This document shows, in pieces, positions 36,683 through 47,350 of a stretch of DNA of 64,000 nucleotides (positions are counted from its first letter, which is position 1; each line of letters starts with the position of its first letter). The notes under the pieces are model-generated. The model did no database searches. It was not told the DNA's origin and saw nothing but the letters and a program-made list of their open reading frames with translations. The translations under genes and the position numbers were made by a program. The stretch spans positions 1-64,000 of the forward strand of contig CBFHMJ010000001.1 of the NCBI GenBank assembly GCA_965656875.1, written 5' to 3'. Source of the DNA: CBFHMJ01 sp965656875. GTDB lineage: Bacteria; Pseudomonadota; Gammaproteobacteria; Enterobacterales; Alteromonadaceae.

Positions 36683-37921
36683 TTAGAATTCACCTTTAAA
36701 CCAACTCGAAATTCGTTTAAAAATTCCACTAACACCATCATTACTGCGTTGTTCATAATGATGAGTCGTCAAAGACTCTTTTCCATACAACAGCAAACCA
36801 ACTGCGGTTGCATAAGTTGGGTCATTAACGTATTCAGTTAAACCGGTCACACTCAACGGGCTACCGAGACGCACAGGCATTTGGAAAATATCCTCAGCAA
36901 ATTCAGCTGCACCTTCCATCTTCGCTGTACCACCAGTTAGAACAACTCCCGCAGCTATTTGCTCTTCCAATCCGCTGCGACGAATTTCATCCAGCACCAG
37001 TTCAAAAATTTCCTGGTATCTTGGCTCCACAACTTCTGAAAGCGTATGGCGAGACATTGAACGTGCCGGTCTGCCACCAACACTTGGCACTTCGATATTG
37101 TCTTCTGTACTAGCAAGATGTCGCATAGCACAGGCATAATTCACTTTAATATCTTCGGCATAACCAATCGGCGTCCGGAATATCTTGGCGATATCATTAG
37201 TAACCTGATTACCAGCTACTGGAATCACGGCGCTGTGACGCAATGCCCCATTGGTATAGATAGCGATATCAACTGTCCCGCCACCGATATCGACAACACA
37301 GACTCCCAGTTCTTTTTCATCCTCTGTCAATACAGCAAAACTGGAAGCCAACGCAGAAAATATGAGCTGATCGGCATGCAAGCCACCGCGTTCTATACAC
37401 TTAACAATATTTTTTGCCATATCGTTTGAACAGGTAATGATGTGAACCTTCGCTTCCATTCTCACACCAGACATCCCAACAGGGCTTTTTATACCTTCCT
37501 GCATATCGACCGAAAATTCCTGCGGCATCACATGTAACATGCGACGTTCAGCAGATATCGGCACGGATTTGGCCGCATGAATGACACTATCAACATCGTC
37601 AGGTAGTACTTCAGAATCATTGATAGCAACCATGCCGCTTTCATTCTGGCAATTGATGTGCTTACCTGAAATAGCCAGATAGACCGATGAAATTCTGCAA
37701 TCAGCCATCAATTCAGCTTCATTAATCGCACTCTGCACCGATTGAATGACCATGTTCAGATCATTAACACCGCCTTTATCCATTCCTTTTGCTGCATGGT
37801 TCGCAACACCAACAATACTCAGTTTGTCATCTGGGGTAATTTCACCCACGACAACTTTAACCATTGAAGTGCCGATATCTAATCCGACAATCAGATTTCT
37901 TTCAGTTGACTTAGACATCAC
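36683..37921 (-). CDS. ftsA: Cell division protein FtsA
   Basis: Actin-like membrane tether for FtsZ, 412 residues. The phosphate-1 motif VGLDIGTSMVKVVVGE is near the start and the phosphate-2 motif VVDIGGGTVDIAIY in the middle. A C-terminal amphipathic helix (GIFKRISSWFKGEF) serves for membrane binding. Its start overlaps the ftsQ stop by one base. Confidence 0.98.
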   Translation of the reverse strand: MMSKSTERNLIVGLDIGTSMVKVVVGEITPDDKLSIVGVANHAAKGMDKGGVNDLNMVIQSVQSAINEAELMADCRISSVYLAISGKHINCQNESGMVAINDSEVLPDDVDSVIHAAKSVPISAERRMLHVMPQEFSVDMQEGIKSPVGMSGVRMEAKVHIITCSNDMAKNIVKCIERGGLHADQLIFSALASSFAVLTEDEKELGVCVVDIGGGTVDIAIYTNGALRHSAVIPVAGNQVTNDIAKIFRTPIGYAEDIKVNYACAMRHLASTEDNIEVPSVGGRPARSMSRHTLSEVVEPRYQEIFELVLDEIRRSGLEEQIAAGVVLTGGTAKMEGAAEFAEDIFQMPVRLGSPLSVTGLTEYVNDPTYATAVGLLLYGKESLTTHHYEQRSNDGVSGIFKRISSWFKGEF

Positions 37922-38709
37922 TAACTCTTTTGCTCTTTACCTTCTGATTTCCATGCCACAGCAAGGCCTGTGTCATACCGCAAATCAACATAATCAATTT
38001 GTTCTTGCTTATACGAAGAAATCGTGGAGTACATATATATAAACTGTTGAACTCGCTTCACTTTATCTTCGCGACCAATATCAAGTCTGATACCGTTTTC
38101 TAACTTTAACTGCCACGCAAAACGTTCAGACAATGCCAGTTGTGTAATTTTCATGTCAGAAAACATCAATAAATCATTCAGGTCGTTAAACCCTTTTAAG
38201 GCGTCAGCTTCACTGCCTTCTGGCCCGTGAAGCTCAGGCAATGGTTGTTTTACCTTTGCCAATGGCGCGGTAAACACGTCACCGTGAACATTCAACAATT
38301 GTTCATTGTTCCAAAATGCTATCGGTTGCTGCTCCTGAATATGTATTTTCAGGATGTCAGGCCACTGTTTGCGTACACTCACCTCATATACCCATGGCAA
38401 GGTTTTTACGCGTTGTTGAATGTTATCGACATCTACCGTAAAAAAACTGCCTGGGCTAGTCGCAAAGATTGCACGTTTAACATCATCAGCATCAACAAAT
38501 TGCTCATTACCACTAATCAATGCAGTTGTGATCGGCACTCGTTCAGCATTCTCTGCCCAATCAGTGAGTTGACTGGCGGAATAAATCATTGTTCCTGTCA
38601 CGCAACAGAAGAATAAAAAGCCGCCAAGCCAGGGCCAGTCCACCTCAATATCCTTACGTTTTGTCCGCTCGAATATCGCTTCAACAATGGACAGCCACTT
38701 CATACTCAT
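37921..38709 (-). CDS. ftsQ: Cell division protein FtsQ
   Basis: Bitopic divisome protein, 262 residues: cytoplasmic tail, one membrane helix (about 28-46), then a periplasmic POTRA domain starting near 54 and a FtsQ/DivIB domain. It forms the FtsQLB complex. It overlaps ddl by one base. Confidence 0.95.
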   Translation of the reverse strand: MSMKWLSIVEAIFERTKRKDIEVDWPWLGGFLFFCCVTGTMIYSASQLTDWAENAERVPITTALISGNEQFVDADDVKRAIFATSPGSFFTVDVDNIQQRVKTLPWVYEVSVRKQWPDILKIHIQEQQPIAFWNNEQLLNVHGDVFTAPLAKVKQPLPELHGPEGSEADALKGFNDLNDLLMFSDMKITQLALSERFAWQLKLENGIRLDIGREDKVKRVQQFIYMYSTISSYKQEQIDYVDLRYDTGLAVAWKSEGKEQKS

Positions 38710-39632
38710 TACAAAGTGCTCTCAATAATTTTCATAACCAGCTGTTCGAAACTCAAACCAGTTGCTTTCGCAGCCATTGGTACCAGAGACTTTTCTGTCA
38801 TACCAGGCACGGTATTGACCTCTAGCAAATAAAGGTTTTCCTGCTCGTCAGTCATGATATCAACGCGACCCCAGCCAAAAGCACCTACAGCTTTAAAAGC
38901 CTTGAGTGCTGTTTCCTGCATTCGTTTGGACAACGATTCACTGATGTCACATGGACAATAATATTGCGTTGAGCTGGTTTTATACTTTGCTTCATAGTCG
39001 TAAAACGAACGAGGTGTTTTCATCTCAACGACGGGTAATGCCTCATCACCTAACACTGCAACAGTAAACTCACGTCCAGTGATCCAGCGCTCTACAACAA
39101 CCTCATTGTCATACTCAAAAGCTGTTTTCAATGCTAACACTAATTGCTCAGCCGACTCTGCTTTTGACATGCCAATGCTTGAGCCTTCATTAACCGGTTT
39201 AACAATGACGGCTCCATCAAACTTTTTCAGAATTGCAGCTGCATTAATTGTTTCGAATTCATCACGACACACCACTACATACGGCGACGTTGGCAGACCA
39301 ATGGCATCAAAAATATATTTGGTGCGCGCTTTATCCATCGCTAAAGCAGCTCCCTGAACACGGCTTCCGGTGTATGGAATTCCCATGAATTCCAGCGCGC
39401 CCTGAACCGTGCCATCTTCACCGCCTCGACCATGTAACGCGATAAACACCCGATCAAAACCTTGTGAGGTTAACGTCGCCAAAGATTCTTCTTTTGGATC
39501 AAAAGCAACGGCATTTACACCTTGTTGCAACAACGCATTGAGAATGGCATGACCGGATAACAACGAGATTTCTCGTTCTGCTGAGTTACCACCCAGCAAA
39601 ACGGCGACTTTACCTAACGCCTGCGCATTCAT
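38709..39632 (-). CDS. ddl: D-alanine--D-alanine ligase
   Basis: ATP-grasp ligase making D-Ala-D-Ala for the peptidoglycan stem peptide, 307 residues. The opening VAVLLGGNSAEREISLLSG, HGRGGEDGTVQG and the late LLEVNTVPGMTEKSLVP motif are all intact. It overlaps murC by four bases (DdlB position). Confidence 0.97.
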   Translation of the reverse strand: MNAQALGKVAVLLGGNSAEREISLLSGHAILNALLQQGVNAVAFDPKEESLATLTSQGFDRVFIALHGRGGEDGTVQGALEFMGIPYTGSRVQGAALAMDKARTKYIFDAIGLPTSPYVVVCRDEFETINAAAILKKFDGAVIVKPVNEGSSIGMSKAESAEQLVLALKTAFEYDNEVVVERWITGREFTVAVLGDEALPVVEMKTPRSFYDYEAKYKTSSTQYYCPCDISESLSKRMQETALKAFKAVGAFGWGRVDIMTDEQENLYLLEVNTVPGMTEKSLVPMAAKATGLSFEQLVMKIIESTL

Positions 39633-41086
39633 ACCTGACTCTCCAATCGTTCTTTAACTGCATCCATATTTAGCTTGTTGTCCACCAGATACTTCGCCAT
39701 GGCACCAATATTTCCAGCGCCTTGAGTCAGTAATAAATCGCCGTCCTGCAATACATCATTTAATACCGCAGGTAATTCATTCAATGATGCGATAAATATT
39801 GGATCAACATGGCCTCTGCTTCGAATGGAACGACATAAACTACGTGCATCAGCGCCTGCAATCGACTGCTCGCCTGCTGGATACACATCAAGCATCAACA
39901 GCACATCAGTACGAGATAACACAGTGACGAAGTCTTCGTATAAATCACGCGTGCGAGAATAGCGGTGTGGTTGGAAAACCGTCACCAGACGTTTCTCTGG
40001 CCAACCATTTCGAATGGCTTCAAAGGTCACATCAACTTCTTTCGGGTGATGACCATAGTCATCAATCAACATCACATTACGCGACGTTTCAGTCTCTCTT
40101 TCTGCATCAATATCAAATACACCATGATCCTGAAAACGACGTCCGATGCCTTCAAACTTACGTAGAGCACTGTTCACAGACTCAACGTCCAGTCCTTCTT
40201 CCATCGCCACAGCAAACGCAGCCGTCGCATTCAATGCATTATGTTTTCCCGGTAAATTCAGGTTGATATCAATAACATCGCCAGCGGGATTTTTAATACC
40301 AAACTGACTCTTACCTGATGACTGTTTGTAATCCACAATCCGATAGTCGGCACTGGCACCGTAGCCATACGTCACAAATTTTCGACGTGTTTCTTCAATG
40401 ATCTCCTGAACAACAGGCTCATCAGCGCAAGCCACCAGCAATCCGTAAAACGGCAAATTATGAACAAAATCGATATAAGCCGCTTTCATGTTATTGAAGT
40501 CGCCTTCATAGGTTTCCATGTGATCAGGTTCGATATTTGTGATCACAGAAACCATCGGCTGCAAATGCAAAAACGACGCATCACTTTCATCCGCTTCGGC
40601 AATTAAATATTTGCCACTGCCTAATCGAGCATTACAGCCAGCACTATTTAACAGGCCACCAATCACGAATGTTGGATCTTGCTTCGCTTCAGCAAAAACA
40701 GATGCGATTAAACTGGTTGTTGTTGTTTTACCGTGCGTACCCGCTACGGCAATGCCATAACGAAAACGCATTAACTCAGCCAGCATTTCTGCTCGTTGAA
40801 CAACTGGTACTCGCTGTTCTCGTGCAGCGATTAGTTCAACATTTGACTCATCCACCGCGCTGGACACAACGACAACACTGGCGTTGGTAATATTGTCAGC
40901 CCGATGACCAATTTCTATATGCGCCCCCAGGCGCTTTAACCGTGCGACCATACCGCTCTGCTGAATATCAGAACCGGTAATTTTATAGCCTTCATTTAAT
41001 AAGACTTCTGCAATTCCACCCATGCCGGCACCACCTATGCCAACAAAGTGAATTTGCGAAACGCGTCTCATCTCAGGAATCTTCAT
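39629..41086 (-). CDS. murC: UDP-N-acetylmuramate--L-alanine ligase MurC
   Basis: Adds L-Ala to UDP-MurNAc. It has 485 residues, an N-terminal FVGIGGAGMGGIAEVL Rossmann motif and the Mur-ligase P-loop GTHGKTTTTSL. The LIDDYGHHPKEV motif of MurC is present. It follows murG after 18 bases. Confidence 0.97.
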   Translation of the reverse strand: MKIPEMRRVSQIHFVGIGGAGMGGIAEVLLNEGYKITGSDIQQSGMVARLKRLGAHIEIGHRADNITNASVVVVSSAVDESNVELIAAREQRVPVVQRAEMLAELMRFRYGIAVAGTHGKTTTTSLIASVFAEAKQDPTFVIGGLLNSAGCNARLGSGKYLIAEADESDASFLHLQPMVSVITNIEPDHMETYEGDFNNMKAAYIDFVHNLPFYGLLVACADEPVVQEIIEETRRKFVTYGYGASADYRIVDYKQSSGKSQFGIKNPAGDVIDINLNLPGKHNALNATAAFAVAMEEGLDVESVNSALRKFEGIGRRFQDHGVFDIDAERETETSRNVMLIDDYGHHPKEVDVTFEAIRNGWPEKRLVTVFQPHRYSRTRDLYEDFVTVLSRTDVLLMLDVYPAGEQSIAGADARSLCRSIRSRGHVDPIFIASLNELPAVLNDVLQDGDLLLTQGAGNIGAMAKYLVDNKLNMDAVKERLESQV

Positions 41087-41104
41087 TAATCAATCTCTAA
41101 TCTG

Positions 41105-42283
41105 CTAACTGGTTCGGGCCAGAGCCGCACAAATCTCTGACACTTTCTCAGTTGCATCGGTAATCGCGACAGATGCCGCTTTTTTGCCCATACATGTCAG
41201 GCAACTTTTATCGGATAACAGAACATCCAGGGTGACTTTAAGCTCACCGTTTGCAATCTCATCTTGCTGAATGACTTTTGCAGCTCCGCAACTCACCAGC
41301 CAGTTCGCATTTTTGGTCTGATGATCATCAACAGCATGTGGAAACGGAATAAAAATTGCGGCAACACCTGCTGCGGCAACTTCTGATACGGTCAACGCAC
41401 CAGAACGGCATATAACCAGATCAGCCCATTGATAGGCATCAGCCATGTCGGTTATAAACTCATCAACCTGAATTTCAGCGTTCGGCAATACCTGTTGATA
41501 TTGCTGCCTGACCCCTTCTCCGTTGTTTTTTCCAGTCTGATGGCGAATAGAACAATGTTCGACTTCATTCAAATCAGCCAACAATGAAGGTAATACGTCA
41601 TTAAATACCTTCGCTCCCAGGCTCCCCCCAACTACCAGAATATTGATCGAACGGTAGTTTTTAAGCGCTGAGTTAACATTCATTTCTTCAGCTTCCTGCC
41701 ACTGACTAATCCTTTTAGCCATATCCTGTTCGACGATCTCCTGACCTGTCGAATCTGCCGAACTGGTATCTTTAGATACGATCGCACGTCGTACTGGATT
41801 ACCAACGACAATAGAACTGTTGTTTTCTGCCAACGTATTTGGAAATGCAACCAATACTCGGTCAGCAATGCGTGCCAGCATACGATTCGTAAATCCGGCC
41901 ACAGCATTTTGTTCATGTAGAATTAACGGTGTTCTGCTTAACCAGGCAGCAACACCACCCGGTCCACTGGCAAATCCTCCCATTCCAAGGATGACTTGAG
42001 GTTTTTCCTGTTTAATCACTTTCCAGGCTTGCCAGATACTTTTCAGAATCATGAAAGGTGCTTTTAGCAACGTCACTAATCCATTACCACGAATACCCTT
42101 CACATCAATGAAATGAATCTTATAGCCATTCTCAGGAACCAGTCGTGCTTCCATTCTGTTTTCTGTACCAAGCCAGCTGATATCCCAGCCCTGCTCTTTC
42201 ATATGGTCAGCAACGGCCAGACCTGGGAAAATATGGCCGCCAGTACCACCAGCCATAATCAGAATTTTGCGTTTAGAAGTCAT
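41105..42283 (-). CDS. murG: Lipid II synthase MurG, with an internal insertion
   Basis: GT28 glycosyltransferase that adds GlcNAc to lipid I to make lipid II. It is 392 residues against about 355 in E. coli. The N-terminal MAGGTGGHIFPGLAVA and the C-terminal ICRSGALTVSEVAAAG and FPHAVDDHQTKNA motifs are intact. The extra length lies mostly between GNPVRRAIV (162-169) and ILVVGGSLGA (215-224), about 25-30 additional residues, polar and Gln/Glu/Ser-rich, at the interdomain hinge. It overlaps ftsW by four bases. Confidence 0.95.
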   Translation of the reverse strand: MTSKRKILIMAGGTGGHIFPGLAVADHMKEQGWDISWLGTENRMEARLVPENGYKIHFIDVKGIRGNGLVTLLKAPFMILKSIWQAWKVIKQEKPQVILGMGGFASGPGGVAAWLSRTPLILHEQNAVAGFTNRMLARIADRVLVAFPNTLAENNSSIVVGNPVRRAIVSKDTSSADSTGQEIVEQDMAKRISQWQEAEEMNVNSALKNYRSINILVVGGSLGAKVFNDVLPSLLADLNEVEHCSIRHQTGKNNGEGVRQQYQQVLPNAEIQVDEFITDMADAYQWADLVICRSGALTVSEVAAAGVAAIFIPFPHAVDDHQTKNANWLVSCGAAKVIQQDEIANGELKVTLDVLLSDKSCLTCMGKKAASVAITDATEKVSEICAALARTS

Positions 42284-43479
42284 GACTTGCTCCCCGGTAA
42301 CGTTTGTCGCGATTGTAGACGCCGCTCGCTGTCAATTCGTAAAACAACTGCACTGGTAACAACCATAATGATCAAACTACTGCCACCATAACTAATGAAC
42401 GGAAATGTCAGCCCTTTAGTCGGCATCATTCCCGCACTGGCTCCTATGTTGACGGCTGCCTGAAATCCAAACCAGATCCCAATAGCCAACACAAAATACC
42501 CTTCATACATTCGATTATCTTTGAGACATTGATGACCAATTAACAGTGTTCTCAATACAAAAAATGCCATCAGACTAAGGATTAACACTAATCCTGTTAA
42601 TCCCAACTCTTCGCCGATAACCGCGAAAATAAAATCAGTGTGTGCTTCAGGCAGATAGGCCAGCTTTTGCACACTGTTACCCAATCCTTGTCCCAGAATG
42701 TCGCCCCGGCCATAAGCCATCAACGATTGAGTCAACTGATATCCCTGCCCAAACGGATCTGCCCATGGGTCCAGAAAAGATGTCACTCGTCTCATTCTGT
42801 ATGGTGCCGCAACAATCAATGTAATAAGCACCGCGATTCCCGTCATCAGGAACCCAAAAAACTGCCAAAGTTTAGCGCCGGCTAAAAACAGTAAACTTAC
42901 TGTTGTAACGAACATGACCACAACAGTGCCAAGATCCGGTTGCATCAGTAGCATTAACGCTGCGACAAAAAACACGACCAATGGCTTTATAAAGCCTTTC
43001 AAATTGTCTTTTAGTTCTTCGCTTCGACGAACCAGATACCCCGCCAAATATGAGAAGAAAAACAACTTTGCTGGCTCTGCCGCCTGAATATTGATAGGCC
43101 CCAACACAATCCAGCGCGTACTACCATTCACCTTTTTACCGATGATCAATACCACCAGTAACAACAGCAATGCTGCCAACAGCAAAAAGCCGTTATAGCG
43201 TTTCCACCATTCTGCCGGTATCGCCAGCGTAATTGCGGCACCGGTCAATCCAATCACCAGATAACCCGTGTGACGGATAATGATGTGATACGGATTGTCA
43301 TACAGACGTTCCGCAATTGTCATCGACGCAGAAGCCACCATGACATAACCAACCATCAACATGATGAGAACTGAAATCAGAAGCGGTCTGTCATATCCCA
43401 CATAAGATGACTCCCCAAACATCAACCGTCGAACAGCATCGACTGACGTCGAATAGCCAGCTTTAATCTTGCTAATCAT
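42280..43479 (-). CDS. ftsW: Peptidoglycan polymerase FtsW (SEDS family)
   Basis: Divisome glycosyltransferase working with FtsI, 399 residues with about ten membrane helices. SEDS landmarks present: AAEPAKLFFFSYLAGYLVRR near 130-150, LMQPDLGTVVVM, and FPFISYGGSSLI near the C-terminus. It overlaps murD and murG by four bases each. Confidence 0.96.
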   Translation of the reverse strand: MISKIKAGYSTSVDAVRRLMFGESSYVGYDRPLLISVLIMLMVGYVMVASASMTIAERLYDNPYHIIIRHTGYLVIGLTGAAITLAIPAEWWKRYNGFLLLAALLLLLVVLIIGKKVNGSTRWIVLGPINIQAAEPAKLFFFSYLAGYLVRRSEELKDNLKGFIKPLVVFFVAALMLLMQPDLGTVVVMFVTTVSLLFLAGAKLWQFFGFLMTGIAVLITLIVAAPYRMRRVTSFLDPWADPFGQGYQLTQSLMAYGRGDILGQGLGNSVQKLAYLPEAHTDFIFAVIGEELGLTGLVLILSLMAFFVLRTLLIGHQCLKDNRMYEGYFVLAIGIWFGFQAAVNIGASAGMMPTKGLTFPFISYGGSSLIIMVVTSAVVLRIDSERRLQSRQTLPGSKS

Positions 43480-44834
43480 GCGCCAACTCCGTCGGCACGA
43501 CTGCTATTTTGCTTCAAACCATTTACGGCTTTTTCAAAAGCCTCGCCTCTCGCTTCGAAGCTTTCAAACAGATCAAAACTTGCACAAGCTGGAGACAATA
43601 AAACAACATCGCCTGGTTGGGATAACGCCGAAGCAAGGTCTACCGCTTCTTCCATTGACTGAACAAGATGGCTACTCGCCACAGCATCAGCCAGTAGCTG
43701 TTTATCTTCGCCAAAGAAAATTCGTTCTTTGGTTTTTTCATTCAGCGCAATTCCCAACTCACTGAAGTCAGCATCTTTACCCTGACCGCCTGCAATCAAA
43801 ATAATGTTGCCCGTTAGCTGAGGGTGTACACCGTTGATTGCAGCCAATGTCGCTCCCGGATTAGTTGCCTTTGAATCGTTAATCCAGGTAACACCCGCAA
43901 TATCAGCAACTTTCTCACAGCGGTGACGTAATCCGGAAAATGCGCGTAGAGCAGGCAATAATACGGATAATTCAATATCAAACGGCTCCAGTAACAACAA
44001 TGCTGCCAACACATTATCGGCATTATGAGCGCCGACCAGATTCAATTCATTGGTATGGCACACCAATTGTTTTCCCAAATAAAGGATTTCATCCTTTATT
44101 CCTGCGTGTTGCTCCTCAGGTTCATCATGACCAAATGAGCGAAGCACACAGTTTCTGTCAATTGCAGGCAAAGTATTCTGATCATCACGGTTCACGACAA
44201 TCAACTCTGCATGACCATAGATGCGTTGTTTAGCGGCGACATAATCTGCAAAACTGTCATACCGCTCCATATGATCTTCTGTGATATTTAAAATTGTTGC
44301 TGACACAGGCTTCAGTGATGACACCGTTTCCAGCTGAAAACTGGATAGTTCCAGCACAATCACATCAACATCTTCTGACAACAACTCAAGCGCCGGTACG
44401 CCTATATTTCCGCCTAATGCAGCTTTAATTCCAGCTGCTTTCAGTAATTCGCCGACCAATGTCGTTACTGTTGATTTTCCGTTCGAACCAGTAATGGCAA
44501 TCACTGGTTTAGTGTTAAGCCGGGCAAACAGTTCAATGTCGCCAATCAACTCTGCACCGGGTTTCATCGCTTTTTTAACCACACCGGCTGCAACACCAGG
44601 ACTAACAATAACGACATCAGCATCAGCAACTGGCTTCAACCAGTTTTTACCCAACTCACAACCTGATTCTTCCACCAACCGCTGTGCTTTACTCGACGAC
44701 GGCGGGTTAGCACGAGAATCGACAATGACTGGTGCAATGCCATTGCGCGACAGAAAACGCGCACAGGAAAGTCCCGTCAGTCCTGCACCGACGATGACAA
44801 CTGAGCTGTTTTCCAGTTCGCTTAAATAACGCAT
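43476..44834 (-). CDS. murD: UDP-N-acetylmuramoylalanine--D-glutamate ligase MurD
   Basis: Adds D-Glu to UDP-MurNAc-L-Ala. It has 452 residues with the P-loop ITGSNGKSTVTTLVGELL and the late WINDSKATNPGATLAAI motif. It abuts mraY with no gap. Confidence 0.97.
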   Translation of the reverse strand: MRYLSELENSSVVIVGAGLTGLSCARFLSRNGIAPVIVDSRANPPSSSKAQRLVEESGCELGKNWLKPVADADVVIVSPGVAAGVVKKAMKPGAELIGDIELFARLNTKPVIAITGSNGKSTVTTLVGELLKAAGIKAALGGNIGVPALELLSEDVDVIVLELSSFQLETVSSLKPVSATILNITEDHMERYDSFADYVAAKQRIYGHAELIVVNRDDQNTLPAIDRNCVLRSFGHDEPEEQHAGIKDEILYLGKQLVCHTNELNLVGAHNADNVLAALLLLEPFDIELSVLLPALRAFSGLRHRCEKVADIAGVTWINDSKATNPGATLAAINGVHPQLTGNIILIAGGQGKDADFSELGIALNEKTKERIFFGEDKQLLADAVASSHLVQSMEEAVDLASALSQPGDVVLLSPACASFDLFESFEARGEAFEKAVNGLKQNSSRADGVGA

Positions 44835-45917
44835 CTATCGAATCTTTAATGTTGCTAAACCAATTAGAACCAGGACTACTGAAATAATCCAGAAACGGAC
44901 AATAACCCGAGGCTCTGGCCAACCCTTCAGTTCATAATGATGGTGAATCGGTGCCATTCTGAAAATTCGTTGTCCACGCAATTTAAATGAACCGACTTGC
45001 AAAATAACGGACAAGGTTTCAATCACGAAAACCCCACCCATAATGATTAATACGATCTCCTGACGAACCAATACAGCAATAGTGCCGAGCGCAGCACCCA
45101 GAGATAATGAACCAACATCACCCATAAAGACTTTCGCCGGATAGGTGTTAAACCAGAGGAAACCCAGTCCGGCACCGCAAATAGCAGTACAGACAATCAC
45201 CAGTTCATCAGCCAATGGTAAGTAAGGAATATTCAGGTACTCAGAGAAATTCACATTGCCAGTTACATAAGCAAAAATGGAGAAAGCGCCGGCAACCATA
45301 ATCGTAGGCACAATGGCCAGACCATCAAGGCCATCTGTCAGGTTTACACCATTACTGGTTCCAACAATCGCAAAGTACGTGATCACCAGATAAAACAAAC
45401 CTAGCTGTGGCATAACATTTTTGAAGAAAGGCACCAGCAAGGATGTCTCTGCTGCATCTGTCGATGTGGAATACAAGAAAATAGCAACAGCCAGCGCAAT
45501 AACTGACTGCCAGATGTACTTCCAACGAGCAATCAAACCGTTCGGATCTTTTCTAATCACCTTGCGGTAATCATCGACAAAACCGAGTACACCGAATGCA
45601 GCAATAACAAATAACATCACCCAAACATATTTATTCGTCAGATCCGCCCATAACAGTGTCGAGGTAATAATAGAACCCAAAATCAACAAGCCTCCCATCG
45701 TCGGCGTGCCTGATTTTGACAAATGACTTTCCGGTCCGTCCGTTCTGACTGTTTGACCAATTTGCATATCCTGCAAAAAGCGAATCAGGCGAGGACCAAA
45801 AAAGAGAGAAAGAATTAATGCGGTCAGTACAGACAGGATTGCGCGTAATGTCAGATATGAAAAGACATTAAAGCCACTGTAGAACTGTGTTAAATAGTCA
45901 GCTAACCAAACTAACAT
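44835..45917 (-). CDS. mraY: Phospho-N-acetylmuramoyl-pentapeptide-transferase MraY
   Basis: Transfers phospho-MurNAc-pentapeptide to undecaprenyl phosphate to form lipid I. It is 360 residues, exactly the E. coli length, with ten membrane helices. The catalytic Asp motifs GFVDDYRK and NLTDGLDGLA and the late APIHHHYELKGWPE motif are intact. Confidence 0.98.
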   Translation of the reverse strand: MLVWLADYLTQFYSGFNVFSYLTLRAILSVLTALILSLFFGPRLIRFLQDMQIGQTVRTDGPESHLSKSGTPTMGGLLILGSIITSTLLWADLTNKYVWVMLFVIAAFGVLGFVDDYRKVIRKDPNGLIARWKYIWQSVIALAVAIFLYSTSTDAAETSLLVPFFKNVMPQLGLFYLVITYFAIVGTSNGVNLTDGLDGLAIVPTIMVAGAFSIFAYVTGNVNFSEYLNIPYLPLADELVIVCTAICGAGLGFLWFNTYPAKVFMGDVGSLSLGAALGTIAVLVRQEIVLIIMGGVFVIETLSVILQVGSFKLRGQRIFRMAPIHHHYELKGWPEPRVIVRFWIISVVLVLIGLATLKIR

Positions 45918-47350
45918 GAAAGATCTCCATTACTACTTATCTGAGCTTTCAATTGGCTAATCACGCCTTCCATTTGGGCGCTTCGTGATCCTTTAACCAG
46001 CACAGTCACCTGTTCATCAGAAGAAGAAATATAGTGCATGATGGCATCCAGCATTTCACTGCGTTGCGTGAAATGTCGGTAATCGTAACCTTGTTGCTCG
46101 TTTTTATTGTCAAAAGACTGAAGCATCTCGTTTGCTGCTTCAATCGTGAATCGAGTGAAGTTTCCCTCTCCAAAAATTGCCGAAATATTCCGTCTTGCAG
46201 CATGTTCTCCAACTTGTTGATGCAGTGTTTTTGCCGCATCGCCAAGCTCGCCCATATCTCCCAGAATCAGCAGATGACGACCTGGTAGTTCTGCCAGCAT
46301 ATCGGTTGCCGCCATGATTGATGCTGAATTAGCGTTATATGTGTCATCAATAACCTTTAATTGTGGCGTCAATGTTTCAATAGCTGCCCGACCTTTTTCA
46401 TTCTCCATGTTGGATAAGCCCGCTGCGACTTCTTTGCCGGAAACGCCTAAAGGTAACGTCAAGGCAATAGCTGCCAGCGCATTGTAGACATGATGCTTAC
46501 CAGGTAATGGCAGTTGCACTGAGTAAGTTTCATCAGAGGTATGAACGGTAAAAGAAGCTCTGGCTTCACTATCTAACGCTACATCTGTCGCGTACACATC
46601 GGCATCAGTCGTTGATGCAGAAAAAGTCAGACAAGATAATCCGGTTAACGTTTCCCGCCAGTGTGATTTAAATTCACAATCGACATTCACGACAGCTGTA
46701 CCACCAGCCCTAATGTGCTTATATATTTCACCCTTTGCATCAGCGATATTTTCGATGCTGCCAAACCCTTCAAGGTGTGCAGGGGCAACCGTTGTAACCA
46801 CTGCTGCTTCGGGTTTTGTCAATGCAGCTAATTCGTCAATTTCACCCACATGATTCGCTCCCATCTCAACTACAGCAAAGTCATAATCTTCGCGTAGTCT
46901 AAGTAAAGTCATCGGAACGCCAATATGGTTATTCAGATTGCCTTTAGTTGCCATCGTTTTGCCTTTACGTGACAAAATAGACGCAACCATTTGTTTCGTC
47001 GTGGTTTTACCCATACTGCCAGTAATTGCAACAACCTGAGCTTTAGAACGATCACGGACAGCCATACCCAGTAAACCGAATGTACGGGTTGTATCTTTGA
47101 CCCGAATAACCGGAATCATGATGTCAGTCATCGCGTAGTTATCAGATACAATGGCGGCCGCCGCTCCCGCTGAAGCAGCCTGATTTACGAATTTATTACC
47201 ATCAAAGTTGGGGCCAACTATCGCCACAAACAAATCACCAGCATTAATGGTTCTGGTATCGGTTGAAATTTGCCCGGTTATCGTGGTGTTTTCGCCAACC
47301 AATTCACCATCGACGTTATTAGCAATCCACTTTAAATCAGGATTAAACAT
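45911..47350 (-). CDS. murF: UDP-MurNAc-tripeptide--D-alanyl-D-alanine ligase MurF
   Basis: Adds D-Ala-D-Ala to complete the UDP-MurNAc-pentapeptide. It is 479 residues (E. coli 452). The P-loop ITGSMGKTTTKQM is near 109, with NNHIGVP and VIDDTYNANSASI further on. It overlaps murE by eight bases and mraY by seven. Confidence 0.97.
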   Translation of the reverse strand: MFNPDLKWIANNVDGELVGENTTITGQISTDTRTINAGDLFVAIVGPNFDGNKFVNQAASAGAAAAIVSDNYAMTDIMIPVIRVKDTTRTFGLLGMAVRDRSKAQVVAITGSMGKTTTKQMVASILSRKGKTMATKGNLNNHIGVPMTLLRLREDYDFAVVEMGANHVGEIDELAALTKPEAAVVTTVAPAHLEGFGSIENIADAKGEIYKHIRAGGTAVVNVDCEFKSHWRETLTGLSCLTFSASTTDADVYATDVALDSEARASFTVHTSDETYSVQLPLPGKHHVYNALAAIALTLPLGVSGKEVAAGLSNMENEKGRAAIETLTPQLKVIDDTYNANSASIMAATDMLAELPGRHLLILGDMGELGDAAKTLHQQVGEHAARRNISAIFGEGNFTRFTIEAANEMLQSFDNKNEQQGYDYRHFTQRSEMLDAIMHYISSSDEQVTVLVKGSRSAQMEGVISQLKAQISSNGDLSC

